A stretch of 14,991 bases of DNA from an uncultured Eubacteriales bacterium (lineage in GTDB: Bacteria; Bacillota; Clostridia; Oscillospirales; CAG-272): assembly GCA_934378145.1 (NCBI GenBank), contig CAKXXW010000040.1, positions 1-14,991 of the forward strand, in the 5' to 3' direction. Within the stretch, counting starts at the first letter, position 1. Each line of letters begins with the position of its first letter. Positions 1 through 8,234 of the stretch are shown piece by piece. Position numbers and translations under genes: made by a program. The notes below the pieces were generated by a model that worked only from the letters and a program-made list of their open reading frames with translations, searched no databases and was not told where the DNA came from.

Positions 1-113
1 CGAGGGCTCCTTCAGTCTTTCCTCCCTGCGGTCGGAAATCCAGCTCCCTCCCGGAGGGAGCCTTGGTTAGGGTGGTCATTCGTCGATAGAAGTAAGGTAT
101 TTCTTGTTCGTTT
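1..113. repeat. Right end of a repeat also present at 508-615
   Basis: This sequence matches 508-615 with a few substitutions and small gaps. It contains the palindromic arm GCTCCCTCC/GGAGGGAGC at 43-61 and a tail that includes TCGTCGATAGAAGT. The match continues about 45 bp past the inverted-repeat end at 70, so the repeated unit is longer than the hairpin element alone. The window edge cuts off its left part. No coding potential is evident. Confidence 0.75.
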
Positions 114-116
114 GAA

Positions 117-279
117 GGCGGGAGGATGGTATCCTCCCCTACGGGTACGCGGAAAACGATCGTTTTCCAACAGAAATGATGTCTTCCTTTTCCCGTTCGG
201 GGGCGGCGGGTAATAAGAGTCTCACCCAAGGGCGGTGAACTTTATTTTCAATTGTAGGGGAGGATATTATCCTCCCGCC
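117..279. repeat. MITE-like element with 26-bp terminal inverted repeats
   Basis: Positions 117-142 and 254-279 are inverted copies of each other over 26 bp, with two mismatches in the centre. Each arm is itself a hairpin (GGGAGGAT/ATCCTCCC). The 163-bp unit contains a perfect 18-bp palindrome at 151-168 and no plausible gene. This layout fits a small non-autonomous palindromic element. I saw no clear target-site duplication, so mobility is inferred only. Confidence 0.5.
151..168. repeat. Perfect 18-bp palindrome
   Basis: GGAAAACGATCGTTTTCC is fully self-complementary. It lies inside the inverted-repeat element at 117-279. It could be part of the folded element or a dimeric-protein site, and nothing here decides between these. 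Confidence 0.5.
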
Positions 280-387
280 CGGCAGTGCCGGGAGCCGATC
301 CTCGCGGCTTATTCACCGAATGGTGAGGCCGTCACCCGGAGATAATGCTTTTCGGAAAGGCAAACGCCCTGTAAAAAGACGATGCTT

Positions 388-577
388 TTAACGAGCCTCC
401 CTCCGGGAGGTGAGGGTTTCCGCAACTGCGTTGCGGAGGGAAGGAGCCTGCGGTGCTTAAAATTTATGATTGCAAACAACCTGTTTGCCTGTATAAAAAT
501 TTTATACCGAGGGCTCCTTCAGTCTTTCCTCCCTGCGGTCGGAAATCCAGCTCCCTCCCGGAGGGAGCCTCGGTTAA
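388..577. repeat. MITE-like palindromic element, second family
   Basis: The left end (388-410, TTAACGAG then CCTCCCTCCGGGAGG) and the right end (554-577) are imperfect inverted repeats. The interior is a string of hairpins: CCGCAA/TTGCGG near 420-436, GCAAACA/TGTTTGC near 473-489, and GTATAAAA/TTTTATAC near 491-507. The right half (508 onward) is repeated at the start of the window. Short open frames across it are translations of the repeat and are not supported as genes. Overall it resembles a non-autonomous repeat that folds on itself. Confidence 0.55.
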
Positions 578-676
578 GGCGGTCTTCGTCGATAGAAGTG
601 AGGTCTTTCTTGCCCGAATCCAATGTAATGCCGCAAGGGCAGGCGGCGGCGCGCGGGAAGGGAATATAAAAAAGTA

Positions 677-712
677 CGCCCCCTTCGGAGAACGAATCCT
701 CCGAAGGGGGCG
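677..712 (-). terminator. Rho-independent terminator of the prepilin-like gene
   Basis: A 14-bp perfect stem (CGCCCCCTTCGGAG with CTCCGAAGGGGGCG) and an 8-nt loop lie about 30 bp beyond the stop of the minus-strand gene at 743. Read on the minus strand, the stem is followed by TACTTTTTTATA, a good U-tract. It ends the 743-2326 transcript and separates it from the repeat-rich region. Confidence 0.9.
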
Positions 713-742
713 ATATGTCATTTTGTATTCTTAAATGTATTA

Positions 743-2326
743 TCAGTTGGCTTTAACAGTATACTGAAAATCAGCAGCAGTGCCATTAGGGATTAGCGAT
801 TTTTCAGTTGTGTAACCATCAGCGCAGAAGTTGGTATTTGCTCCCTCAGCCCAACAATCAGCGGGATTGAATTTTAAGAATGTTCCGCCTGTTACGACAA
901 TTTTGGCAGTGTTTGCCTTGCGGTTAGCATCATAGCAGTTTAATACAAATTCATCTGCTTTAGTGGGATCGGGATACTTTTGCACCACGCTATAAGTTCC
1001 GCCGTTTACAGTGAGTGTTCCTTCAAGAACATAAACAGCATGAACATTACCTACGAAAATACCATTTTCAATAGTGCATTTGCTACCGTCTTGAAGATCA
1101 AGTGCATAACAATCGTTTGCTTTTGCTTTAAATGTTCCGTTTCCGGTAATGGTAAGATTTGCGCCTTCTCTAACAGAAACCAAACTCCAGTTAACGGCTT
1201 CTTCATTCGTAACATCCCAAAGGTCAGAGGTGTTAGTAATGGTCTTACCATTCATATCGAGTGTGACTGTAACCTTTTTGACAGAAGCTGTGAGAGTAAG
1301 GTCAATGTCATCAAGAACCTTGATCGTATCCCCATCTTTTGCTGCGTTGAAAGCAGACTGGAGATCCTTGAACTGAATTCCGTTGATCTCGGCTACGCCG
1401 CCCTCGGCGACAAGCTCGGTGTTTTTGCCTGTGTTCTTGATCGCATCAAGAGTTTCTGAGGCTTCTGCAACTTTCTTCGTGCTGTTCTCGACAGTAACCT
1501 CCACATTAGCTGCCTTTGTATATTCGACGACATTCGCGCCCGAGACTTCCGCGAGCTTAGCGGTCGAGGCAGCGGCGTGAACACGAAGAACCTTCGCGGT
1601 GCTTTCGGCAACGAAGCGTCCCGAGGTAACGGTTACGACTGCGGCAGAACCGAATTCATGGAAGGATGCGCCTTTAACCTTCTCAATATCAATGAGGTTT
1701 GCCGCGCCGTAGTGGTCGACGCTGGATTCAGCACCATTAACAGTGAGTGTTCCCCCGTTGGTACGGATAATAACATTCTGTGTTGCCTCGCTGGTGTAGT
1801 TAACGGTCTTAACATTGGTGTTTTCACCTGCGTCGAAGCCGACCGAGACGGTGACTGTGCCGTCGGCAAGGGTCGCATCCTTCGAAAGGTAGATGGAGTA
1901 CTTCGGATTCGAGGGGATTTCTTTGTAAATTACGAAGTAGTCAACGGCGTTCTGAACCTTCTGTGCATTTGCTCCGGCATCCGTCGGGTAAATGTATGTG
2001 TCATTGTTCGCATCAATGAGAACGAAACGGTCGTTTTTGCTGTCCCATCCGATGTTGTTGCCCGACTTCGACACGATCCTGTCTATATCGTAGCCGGCGT
2101 TCTTTGCCATCTTAAGGGCATCGTTCATCGTCTTGTTGTTCTCGCCGCCCGCCTTCTCGGTCGTCAGCGCGGTGTTGAGGTTACGGACAAGCTGGGTGTC
2201 GGCAGAAACATTCGCCTTCGCGATAAGGCTCGCAAAGGTCGGGATCAGGACTGCCGCAAGAATAGCAATTATAGCTATGACTATAACAAGCTCTACGATC
2301 GTAAAGCCTTTCCTGTTTTTATTCAT
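743..2326 (-). CDS. Prepilin-type protein with long beta-helix-like C-terminal part
   Basis: The N-terminus is a class III signal peptide of the type IV pilin/pseudopilin kind: a short basic leader (MNKNRKG), cleavage expected after Gly7, Phe at +1, Glu at +5, and a hydrophobic helix to about residue 30. The 527 residues far exceed a normal pilin (about 150). After a pilin-like alpha/beta region to about residue 130, the chain is Ser/Thr/Val/Gly rich. From about residue 315 it carries a stretch (QSAFNAAKDGDTIKVLDD) followed by repeated GGT-F/G-N turns typical of right-handed beta-helix surface proteins. The start is fixed by AGGAG 9 nt upstream (2336-2340). It lies downstream of a membrane-protein gene on the same strand and ends at the 677-712 terminator. 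It probably sits on the cell surface or in a pilus-like fibre. No assembly ATPase or prepilin peptidase gene is in the window, so its partners must be elsewhere. The exact function is unknown. Confidence 0.85.
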   Translation of the reverse strand: MNKNRKGFTIVELVIVIAIIAILAAVLIPTFASLIAKANVSADTQLVRNLNTALTTEKAGGENNKTMNDALKMAKNAGYDIDRIVSKSGNNIGWDSKNDRFVLIDANNDTYIYPTDAGANAQKVQNAVDYFVIYKEIPSNPKYSIYLSKDATLADGTVTVSVGFDAGENTNVKTVNYTSEATQNVIIRTNGGTLTVNGAESSVDHYGAANLIDIEKVKGASFHEFGSAAVVTVTSGRFVAESTAKVLRVHAAASTAKLAEVSGANVVEYTKAANVEVTVENSTKKVAEASETLDAIKNTGKNTELVAEGGVAEINGIQFKDLQSAFNAAKDGDTIKVLDDIDLTLTASVKKVTVTLDMNGKTITNTSDLWDVTNEEAVNWSLVSVREGANLTITGNGTFKAKANDCYALDLQDGSKCTIENGIFVGNVHAVYVLEGTLTVNGGTYSVVQKYPDPTKADEFVLNCYDANRKANTAKIVVTGGTFLKFNPADCWAEGANTNFCADGYTTEKSLIPNGTAADFQYTVKAN

Positions 2327-2387
2327 TATTCAATTCTCCTAAAATATAATTATTGAAATTTTCCCCGTTTTCGGGCGCAGAAAAGGC

Positions 2388-2430
2388 ACGACTGCAAGAC
2401 CCCCGATTCCGGAGGTTTTTTTACAGTCGT
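2388..2430 (-). terminator. Hairpin between the membrane-protein and prepilin-like genes
   Basis: The inverted arms ACGACTG/CAGTCGT (2388-2394 and 2424-2430) enclose a GC-rich core with CC/GG pairs. On the minus strand the stem is followed by GCCTTTTC, only a short U-run. It may be a weak terminator or attenuator that lowers transcription into the prepilin-like gene, or an mRNA-stabilising hairpin. Confidence 0.4.
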
Positions 2431-2442
2431 ACCCTGCTTATT

Positions 2443-2922
2443 TCAACAATTATACCTGCAGAGAGTCTGTTGATAATTTACCGGCGGGATGTCCCGACGG
2501 AAGCTTATATCTTCTTCAATATGTCTGCGCGCGAAGGCGAGCTTCGGGCAGCGCCTGAACAGCCTGCGCACCACGCGGATCGCCGTGATGAGCGCGACCG
2601 CTATCGCGGAAATGCAGACGAACGCCGAAACTACGATCGCTATCAGGAATGAATACGATACGCCCGGCGCGAGATTGCGGAATATATTGAACTTGATGCT
2701 CTGCGTCAGCGCGATTATCATATCGCGCGACATGAAGCCGAAGGGCGAGATGTCCTCGAGCAGGACATCCCCGACGCAGAAGGGCAGGTAGAGGAACATG
2801 AGGAAGAACGCCACGGTGTAGAGTATCTTCGCCATGCGCATCCTGTACTTTTCGAGTACGGCTATGGTGCAGAGTCCGACTATCGGGTATAGAAAATAGA
2901 CTATCAGCAGGTCTACCGTCAT
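2443..2922 (-). CDS. Small three-helix membrane protein, unknown function
   Basis: I do not recognise this 159-residue protein. It has three clear hydrophobic segments: near the N-terminus (DLLIVYFLYPIVGLCTIAVL), around residues 30-50 (a run rich in Phe and Leu), and around 92-118 (FLIAIVVSAFVCISAIAV). A basic, probably cytoplasmic tail (RVVRRLFRR) follows. I prefer the ATG at 2922 because AGGAGG (2931-2936) lies 8 nt upstream. The in-frame GTG at 2931 overlaps that ribosome site and is not plausible. It has its own consensus promoter and precedes the prepilin-like gene on the same strand, so the two may share a transcript through the leaky hairpin at 2388-2430. A role with the pilin-like protein is possible but rests only on position. 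Confidence 0.7.
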   Translation of the reverse strand: MTVDLLIVYFLYPIVGLCTIAVLEKYRMRMAKILYTVAFFLMFLYLPFCVGDVLLEDISPFGFMSRDMIIALTQSIKFNIFRNLAPGVSYSFLIAIVVSAFVCISAIAVALITAIRVVRRLFRRCPKLAFARRHIEEDISFRRDIPPVNYQQTLCRYNC

Positions 2923-2988
2923 TGTCCGCACCTCCTTTTTTGCGCTTCGGTCAAGGTATGTTCTTACCTTTGGAATCTAATCACGCGT

Positions 2989-3017
2989 ATTATATACCGC
3001 GCTGTCGGGTTTGTCAA
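2989..3017 (-). promoter_or_regulatory. Perfect consensus housekeeping promoter
   Basis: On the minus strand, TTGACA (3012-3017) and TATAAT (2989-2994) are separated by exactly 17 bp. This is the ideal vegetative sigma promoter. It points at the membrane-protein gene starting at 2922 and leaves a leader of about 60 nt that contains AGGAGG. Strong constitutive transcription is expected. Confidence 0.85.
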
Positions 3018-3042
3018 GGGATTACACCCAAAATTCACAAAA

Positions 3043-3069
3043 GCCCCCGACGGATGTCGGGGGCTTTTT
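3043..3069. terminator. Bidirectional rho-independent terminator
   Basis: A 9-bp stem GCCCCCGAC/GTCGGGGGC with a GGAT loop is followed by TTTTT on the plus strand and by TTTT on the minus strand. No intact plus-strand gene lies upstream. It may insulate the strong promoter at 2989-3017 from transcription on either side, or be left over from a lost gene. Confidence 0.8.
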
Positions 3070-3147
3070 CTATATGGTTCGGAGATCCCACTCTCCGAGG
3101 TCTTCGTCCTCCGGAAGGGCAGGGGATGCCGTTATGATGTCGGAGCT

Positions 3148-3555
3148 TTCAAAGCTGATTACCGTTCTCTTCCGCTGATGCCCTTCATCAAAAGCGCACT
3201 TGAGGAAGAAAAAGCACGGCAAGAGGAAATGCAGCGTGTTCTGCGCAAGTCATACAACAGAAAATATCTGGACTATGTGTGCGTGGATGCGGTGGGGGAT
3301 ATTCTGAAACCGCAGTATGTCTCGGAGCATTTCAAGGTTATCCTTGAGAGAAACGGGCTGAAGAAAATACGATTCCACGATCTGCGGCACTCCTGCGCTT
3401 CGCTTCTCGTGTCACTGGACGTGAACATGAAGGTCATTCAGAAGTATCTCGGCCATAGCAATATGAGTACGACTGTGAATATCAAAAATCCACACATATT
3501 ATTTGCAGCAAAAACAGTCAAAGCCGCCTGCAACTGTATGAATAAAAATATGTGA
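3148..3555 (+). pseudogene. Tyrosine recombinase (phage-type integrase) C-terminal remnant
   Basis: The reading frame resembles the catalytic domain of Tn916/phage-type integrases. Similarity begins before the first ATG (3178), around the FKADYRSLPL stretch. It includes the H-x-x-R box HDLRH (His67 and Arg70 counted from 3178) and LGHSN with the second catalytic His at 93. The N-terminal DNA-binding domains and the first catalytic Arg are absent. The nucleophile Tyr expected just after STTVNI is replaced by KNP, and the tail then diverges to a stop at 3555. There is no ribosome site before 3178. An intact protein of this family is about 350-400 residues, against at most about 135 here. It is therefore an inactive remnant of an integrated element and not a working integrase. 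Confidence 0.75.
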
Positions 3556-3664
3556 TGAATTATACCGACGGCAATCCAAGCCGCTGCAAGTTTTTTCCTT
3601 TACAATGTAACAAATCCTTCTGTCCACGACATTCATACAATAGAACATACCGGAGGTTATATTG

Positions 3665-4936
3665 ATGAAAAAAGTATTCATAATCATTATTGCTGTAATA
3701 CTTGCTTTGCTGTGCTCGTGTTCTCCTGCGCAGGACAACAAGACTCCGCCGTCGGATGACGCAAACAGGTTGATTTCCACGGACAGCATTCAATACAACG
3801 GCTGGAGAGGCTTCGTATCGGACGCAGACTATGTTATTGCCAGCCAGTATCTCGGATTCGACGGTGTAGCCAAAATCAACATTTCAACTGGAAATATAAC
3901 CGATGTATGTCTTCAGCCGGGGTGCGGACACTCCCGCGTAATATTTGAAAATCTCGGAGAGCATTGTTATATTCCCGAGGGGAGCAGTCTGCTCTTCGTT
4001 GTGGATCACACTGTTTATTATAAATACACAGTCACTGCATTTGACGAAAAGCAATTGGAAGCAGAAGGAACCGTGAAGCCCTCACACACACAAATATTTG
4101 CCTGTTACGATTTAACAACCGGAAAGCACAGAGAAATAATCTCAATTAAGAACACCGAATTTGAGACCATGTATAATTTCGTATATCATAACGGGTACAT
4201 TTACTATACAAGATATATTGCAAACATCCCGAATCCATCGAAAAAAGGCGATTTTTCATACTCACTGTGCCGTATGAAGGTCAAAGAATATGAGCAGCAG
4301 GTTCTGTTCGCATTCAGCAACGAATTCCCTGCAAATGTTGTACACGATCCGCTCGCAATTGACGGCGGGAGAATCTATTTTACAGCAAACGAAACCGGAC
4401 AGCTTTATTCATGTAATCTCGACGGGACTGATCTTCGTTTTCTGCTTGACGGGGACAAAGATAACAGGGGGATCTTTGATAGTTACGGCACTTTTTTCTG
4501 TAACGGATACATATATTATGCGTCATATGTCTCCGAAACCGATCCTTCCGTGACCGAGAGCGATGCGTTATATCTGAACCGTGTCAGCTGTTCAACCGGA
4601 GAGGTAAAGCGCCTGACCGAGGATTATATAAAGTGGCTGTTTGTCTCTGATGAACATATTTACTATGAGCTTTCGTCCGTTCAGCCGGGAAAGGCAGCGC
4701 AAGACGACACCGGCGTACATAAAATAAAACAAATGACGCACGACTGCGTCATGCAAGCCGAATGGGAGGTCTTAGCCGAAAATGTACGGCTTGCTCAGGT
4801 ATGGGGAGCGGGCGACTGCCTCTACTTCAAGGCAAATTATCGAAAGGATACAGGCACCTCCTCGATGCTTGATATATACACTATCAGGTTAAACATTTCT
4901 GACGGCAAGCTCACCGAGATAGGGCGCACCAAATGA
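3665..4936 (+). CDS. Secreted lipoprotein with beta-propeller-like repeats
   Basis: The N-terminus is a lipoprotein signal: MKK, a long Ile/Leu/Ala core, then LLCSC, with Cys19 the likely lipidated residue. A Ser/Pro/Asp linker follows. The rest repeats short blade-like motifs in which GYIYYT, GRIYFTANE, LYSCNLDGTDL, GYIYYASYV and EHIYYEL alternate with polar turns. This resembles DUF5050-type and related beta-propeller extracytoplasmic proteins of Clostridia; I infer the fold by eye. The ATG at 3665 has GGAGG 8 nt upstream (3652-3656); the TTG at 3662 is too close to it. Its stop overlaps the next start by 4 bp (ATGA), so it is translationally coupled to the permease. As the first gene of an ABC operon it may be the extracellular partner of the transporter. 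No substrate can be named. Confidence 0.8.
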   Translation: MKKVFIIIIAVILALLCSCSPAQDNKTPPSDDANRLISTDSIQYNGWRGFVSDADYVIASQYLGFDGVAKINISTGNITDVCLQPGCGHSRVIFENLGEHCYIPEGSSLLFVVDHTVYYKYTVTAFDEKQLEAEGTVKPSHTQIFACYDLTTGKHREIISIKNTEFETMYNFVYHNGYIYYTRYIANIPNPSKKGDFSYSLCRMKVKEYEQQVLFAFSNEFPANVVHDPLAIDGGRIYFTANETGQLYSCNLDGTDLRFLLDGDKDNRGIFDSYGTFFCNGYIYYASYVSETDPSVTESDALYLNRVSCSTGEVKRLTEDYIKWLFVSDEHIYYELSSVQPGKAAQDDTGVHKIKQMTHDCVMQAEWEVLAENVRLAQVWGAGDCLYFKANYRKDTGTSSMLDIYTIRLNISDGKLTEIGRTK

Positions 4937-7320
4937 AACTGACGGGATATGAACTGAAAAAGCTGTTCGGTCAGAGGCTTCTCTTGTGGATAGCTCTCGT
5001 CCTGCTTGTAGTAAATGCTGTCATTGCGTATTGCTTTACAGAGAAAAACGAAAACTATTTTTACCTCAAGGCTATCGGAGAGGATTACAGAAATGACCCT
5101 GATGCAATCAGGTCGTACTATGCCGAGCTTGAAACATATGCTCAAAGCTATTCAGAGCTTTACCGAGCATATATGCACGGAGAGCTTACCGAAGAGCCAC
5201 AGCTGAGTTACCCCTGCAAATATTCCGGAGTTGCTTCGGCCGATGATTATGTACTCCTGAAAGAATTCTTTGCTCTTACCGAAAAAAACGACGAGCTGAT
5301 AAAAAAGCTCGATTTCGAGATCCATCGTGCCGAGATAAACAAGCAGGAGCTTCTGACTTCATATTCCGGAACAGATGAAAACAGCTTTGCTTATCGTCGT
5401 CAGGCACTTATCGGCAGAATGTATACAAATGTTCGCAACCGCGTAGAGCTTATGCCGGAGCAGGGGTACGGTTGGGACAGCTTTTTCGGGTTTGATGCGG
5501 TAAATGTATTTATGGCTCTGCTGGTTGTAATTGGCAGTGCATATATTTTTATGTTTGAGAAGGGCAATGCATCGCTGCTTCTGCACTCATCGCCTCGCGG
5601 ACGATCTGCCACGGCAGCAGCAAAGCTGGCAGCAGCTCTTATATGGAGCGTAGCAGTAGTTGCGGCTTTTCTGATGACAACGCTTGGCGCCGTTGCACTG
5701 AAATGCGGCACCATGTCGGATATGAGTAATTACATTTCTGTTTTTGACTCAATGTCTCTGTCACCGTATGCCTTCACGATAGCGGAATATCTTGCCGTCT
5801 TTTGTGCGTCTAAGCTATTGCTTTTCTCGGGTGTTGCAATTATCTGCAGCATATTGACTTTGATCTGTCGCAGTGTGACATTTGGATTTTTGCTGACTTC
5901 CGGTGTTTTGGGTATCGACTGTCTTTTATACATTATGTCGACAGACGAAATCAGGCATCTGAGCCTTGTCGCCTATGCCCGTAATTTTTCCATGATCTCC
6001 GGCGTAAGACCGATAAATGTTTTCGGGTATGCTGTTGATGCATTTCCGCTTATGACGGTGGTTATTGCCGTATTTTCCGTTGCTTGTGTTCCTGCCTGTA
6101 TCATGTTATTTGTCTGTCTCAGGTTGGGGACTGCAAATTCCGGAGCGGCTTTGGCGAAAGTAAAAGCGAAGCTCTCGACTGTGCATTTCAATCATCGTGT
6201 CAAACGGGAAAAATATCCGTCAAGTCTTCTCGGATACGAAGCCTGTAAGGTCTTTTCAAACCGTCTGACGCTGATAATTCTTGCCGCGCTATCGGTTGCC
6301 GCAATATTTACGGCAGCCGATACTTACGCATCGAAAAACAGTTACAGTCTTACAGTGTATCGTGAATATACCGATCGTCTTTCAGGTCCGCAAACAGACG
6401 AAAAGCGCAAATTCATTGAGGATGAATACAACAGGATCAATGCAGTCACAGAAAGCTACGGCGATAAACGCGCGGCATATCTGCGCGGAGAAATGGGGCG
6501 GGAGGCGTATAACTCATTTCTGAAAGAATATAACTATGCCCGCGAGCGTGTTGACATTGTCAAGGCGCTTCGAGCCCATTCCGAATACCTTGACGAGCTT
6601 GCGGAAAGAGGCATCATCGGTTGCTATCTTTACGACACCGATTGGCTTCGTATCGCAAATGCCGGCACAAATCCTTTTCTGATAATTATACTTATACTTA
6701 TTGCATCGGGAGTCTTCGCCGATGAATACAAGTACGGGAGCCTTATAAATATAATCCGCACGACAAAAAAGGGGAGGAAATCACTTTTCGTCACAAAAAT
6801 TATTTTTTCGGCGATCATGGCGCTGTTTTTTTCGTCAGCGATTGCTGCGGTTGACTGTATTATGATCTTCAAAAATCTGAATCTTCCCGACGCTTCTTTT
6901 CCGTTGGCTTCACTTGAGATCTTCGGTTCTTCGGCGGCGGGAGTGTCGATTGCAGAGTATTTTGCCATTGCATTTGCCGTGAGATTATTACTTCTTGAAG
7001 CGGTGTGCATAGCACTGATGTCACTCGGAGCCCTGATAAAAAATAAATTATATATGCTGGCGGTATCATTTTTGCTTGTCTTTGCTCCCAAAACGATTTC
7101 AGATCTTGGGGTGAGGTCGCTCGAATATATCGACATAACTGCGGCATTTGATTTTACACGGCTGTATTTTCTCGGTTCAAGACTCGGCGGAATACATTAC
7201 GTGGTTATTTTCATCATAACAACGATAGCAGCGTGTATTGCGATAACCGCTGTTTCGTGGATGAAATACTGTAAAAATGGCAGTTCAAAATTCTCTGTTC
7301 TGAAGGAGAAAAAATTATGA
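4933..7320 (+). CDS. ABC transporter permease, ABC-2-like, two similar halves
   Basis: This 795-residue integral membrane protein begins with a short amphipathic segment (TGYELKKLFGQRL) running into the first membrane helix (about 15-35). A large extracytoplasmic charged loop (about 36-185) and several further helices follow. Around residue 430 the pattern restarts: LGYEACKVFSNRL, a helix, a second charged extracellular region (about 470-560), then about five or six helices to the end. This is two ABC-2-type halves fused in one chain, so one copy could supply both membrane halves of a transporter. It starts inside the stop of the lipoprotein gene and ends inside the start of the ATPase gene (both ATGA). 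Export of a peptide, lipid or drug is usual for this class, but the substrate is unknown. Confidence 0.85.
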   Translation: MKLTGYELKKLFGQRLLLWIALVLLVVNAVIAYCFTEKNENYFYLKAIGEDYRNDPDAIRSYYAELETYAQSYSELYRAYMHGELTEEPQLSYPCKYSGVASADDYVLLKEFFALTEKNDELIKKLDFEIHRAEINKQELLTSYSGTDENSFAYRRQALIGRMYTNVRNRVELMPEQGYGWDSFFGFDAVNVFMALLVVIGSAYIFMFEKGNASLLLHSSPRGRSATAAAKLAAALIWSVAVVAAFLMTTLGAVALKCGTMSDMSNYISVFDSMSLSPYAFTIAEYLAVFCASKLLLFSGVAIICSILTLICRSVTFGFLLTSGVLGIDCLLYIMSTDEIRHLSLVAYARNFSMISGVRPINVFGYAVDAFPLMTVVIAVFSVACVPACIMLFVCLRLGTANSGAALAKVKAKLSTVHFNHRVKREKYPSSLLGYEACKVFSNRLTLIILAALSVAAIFTAADTYASKNSYSLTVYREYTDRLSGPQTDEKRKFIEDEYNRINAVTESYGDKRAAYLRGEMGREAYNSFLKEYNYARERVDIVKALRAHSEYLDELAERGIIGCYLYDTDWLRIANAGTNPFLIIILILIASGVFADEYKYGSLINIIRTTKKGRKSLFVTKIIFSAIMALFFSSAIAAVDCIMIFKNLNLPDASFPLASLEIFGSSAAGVSIAEYFAIAFAVRLLLLEAVCIALMSLGALIKNKLYMLAVSFLLVFAPKTISDLGVRSLEYIDITAAFDFTRLYFLGSRLGGIHYVVIFIITTIAACIAITAVSWMKYCKNGSSKFSVLKEKKL

Positions 7321-8234
7321 ATCTGATAATCAGGGGAATATCAAAATCTTATGGTAACAATAAAGCCCTGTCGAATTTTTCCGCGACCTTTGAGCCGGGG
7401 ATCTATGCATTGCTGGGACCAAACGGCTCAGGCAAATCGACTCTCATGAATATAATAACTGATAATCTTAAAGCTGACTCCGGCGAAATTCTTTATTCCG
7501 ACGGCGGAGAGCCCGAGAATATACTCGGAATGGGTGTTCGCTTTCGAGAAAAAATCGGATTTATGCCGCAGTACCCGGAAATGTATCCGGGATTTACGAT
7601 CGAACAGTTTATGCGTTATATGGCAGTGCTGAAGGATATGGGTAACGGGATGCAGCGTCGTGAACGCCGCGAATACATAAATACAAAGATCTGTCAGGTA
7701 CTTACCGCTGTTGAGCTTCAGGATATTTCAAACCGAAAGATCGGGGCATTGTCAGGAGGGATGAAGCAACGCCTTGCATTGGCACAGGCGGTGTTGAGCG
7801 ATCCCGAAATACTTATTCTTGATGAACCGACAGCGGGACTTGATCCCAAGCAACGCATATCAGTGCGCAATTATATTTCGCAGATCGCTCTGGATAAAAT
7901 CGTGATTATCGCGACTCATGTTGTATCCGATATCGAGTTTATTGCTCGAAGCATAATTATGCTGAAGCGCGGAACCATTATTGACAATTCGCCCGTAACC
8001 GTCCTTGTTTCAAAAATCGACGGCAAGGTATGGGATGTCCCTGTACCCGAAGCTGATGTTGCCGCATTTCAGCATAGGTTTCGCGTGGTGAATATCGCAA
8101 GAGATGATGTATCCCCGCAGCTCGTTCGTTTGCGGGTAATTTCTGATATCCGTCCGACGGATAATTCAAGTCCTATATCACCTACGCTTGAAGATTACTA
8201 TCTTTATACCTTCAATGATATTTCAAAACAGTAA
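7317..8234 (+). CDS. ABC transporter ATP-binding protein
   Basis: This 305-residue nucleotide-binding subunit has every core motif in place: Walker A GPNGSGKST (34-42), Q-loop Gln85 in FMPQYPE, signature LSGGMKQ (145-151), Walker B ILILDE (165-170), D-loop GLDP (174-177) and the switch His201 in ATHVV. The spacing and the C-terminal 80 residues beyond the H-loop match ABC-2 exporter ATPases of the CcmA/drug-export type. It drives the permease encoded just upstream, with which it overlaps by 4 bp. It is the last gene of the operon: its stop codon lies at the base of the terminator hairpin at 8234-8272. Assignment as an ATPase is certain; the exported molecule is not known. Confidence 0.95.
   Translation: MNLIIRGISKSYGNNKALSNFSATFEPGIYALLGPNGSGKSTLMNIITDNLKADSGEILYSDGGEPENILGMGVRFREKIGFMPQYPEMYPGFTIEQFMRYMAVLKDMGNGMQRRERREYINTKICQVLTAVELQDISNRKIGALSGGMKQRLALAQAVLSDPEILILDEPTAGLDPKQRISVRNYISQIALDKIVIIATHVVSDIEFIARSIIMLKRGTIIDNSPVTVLVSKIDGKVWDVPVPEADVAAFQHRFRVVNIARDDVSPQLVRLRVISDIRPTDNSSPISPTLEDYYLYTFNDISKQ

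Noticed and set aside
382..734. Short overlapping open frames in the repeat region, both strands
   Set aside because: They are translations of inverted repeats and the terminator, without ribosome sites or recognisable protein features.
980..2356. Plus-strand open frames antisense to the prepilin-like gene
   Set aside because: They are shadows of a clearly coding minus-strand gene and have no ribosome sites or familiar motifs.
2923..2931. GTG start at 2931 for the small membrane protein
   Set aside because: The codon overlaps the AGGAGG ribosome site; the ATG at 2922 is correctly spaced.
3556..3664. Promoter for the lipoprotein/ABC operon
   Set aside because: TACAAT at 3636-3641 could be a -10, but no acceptable -35 lies at 16-18 bp, so I do not list it.
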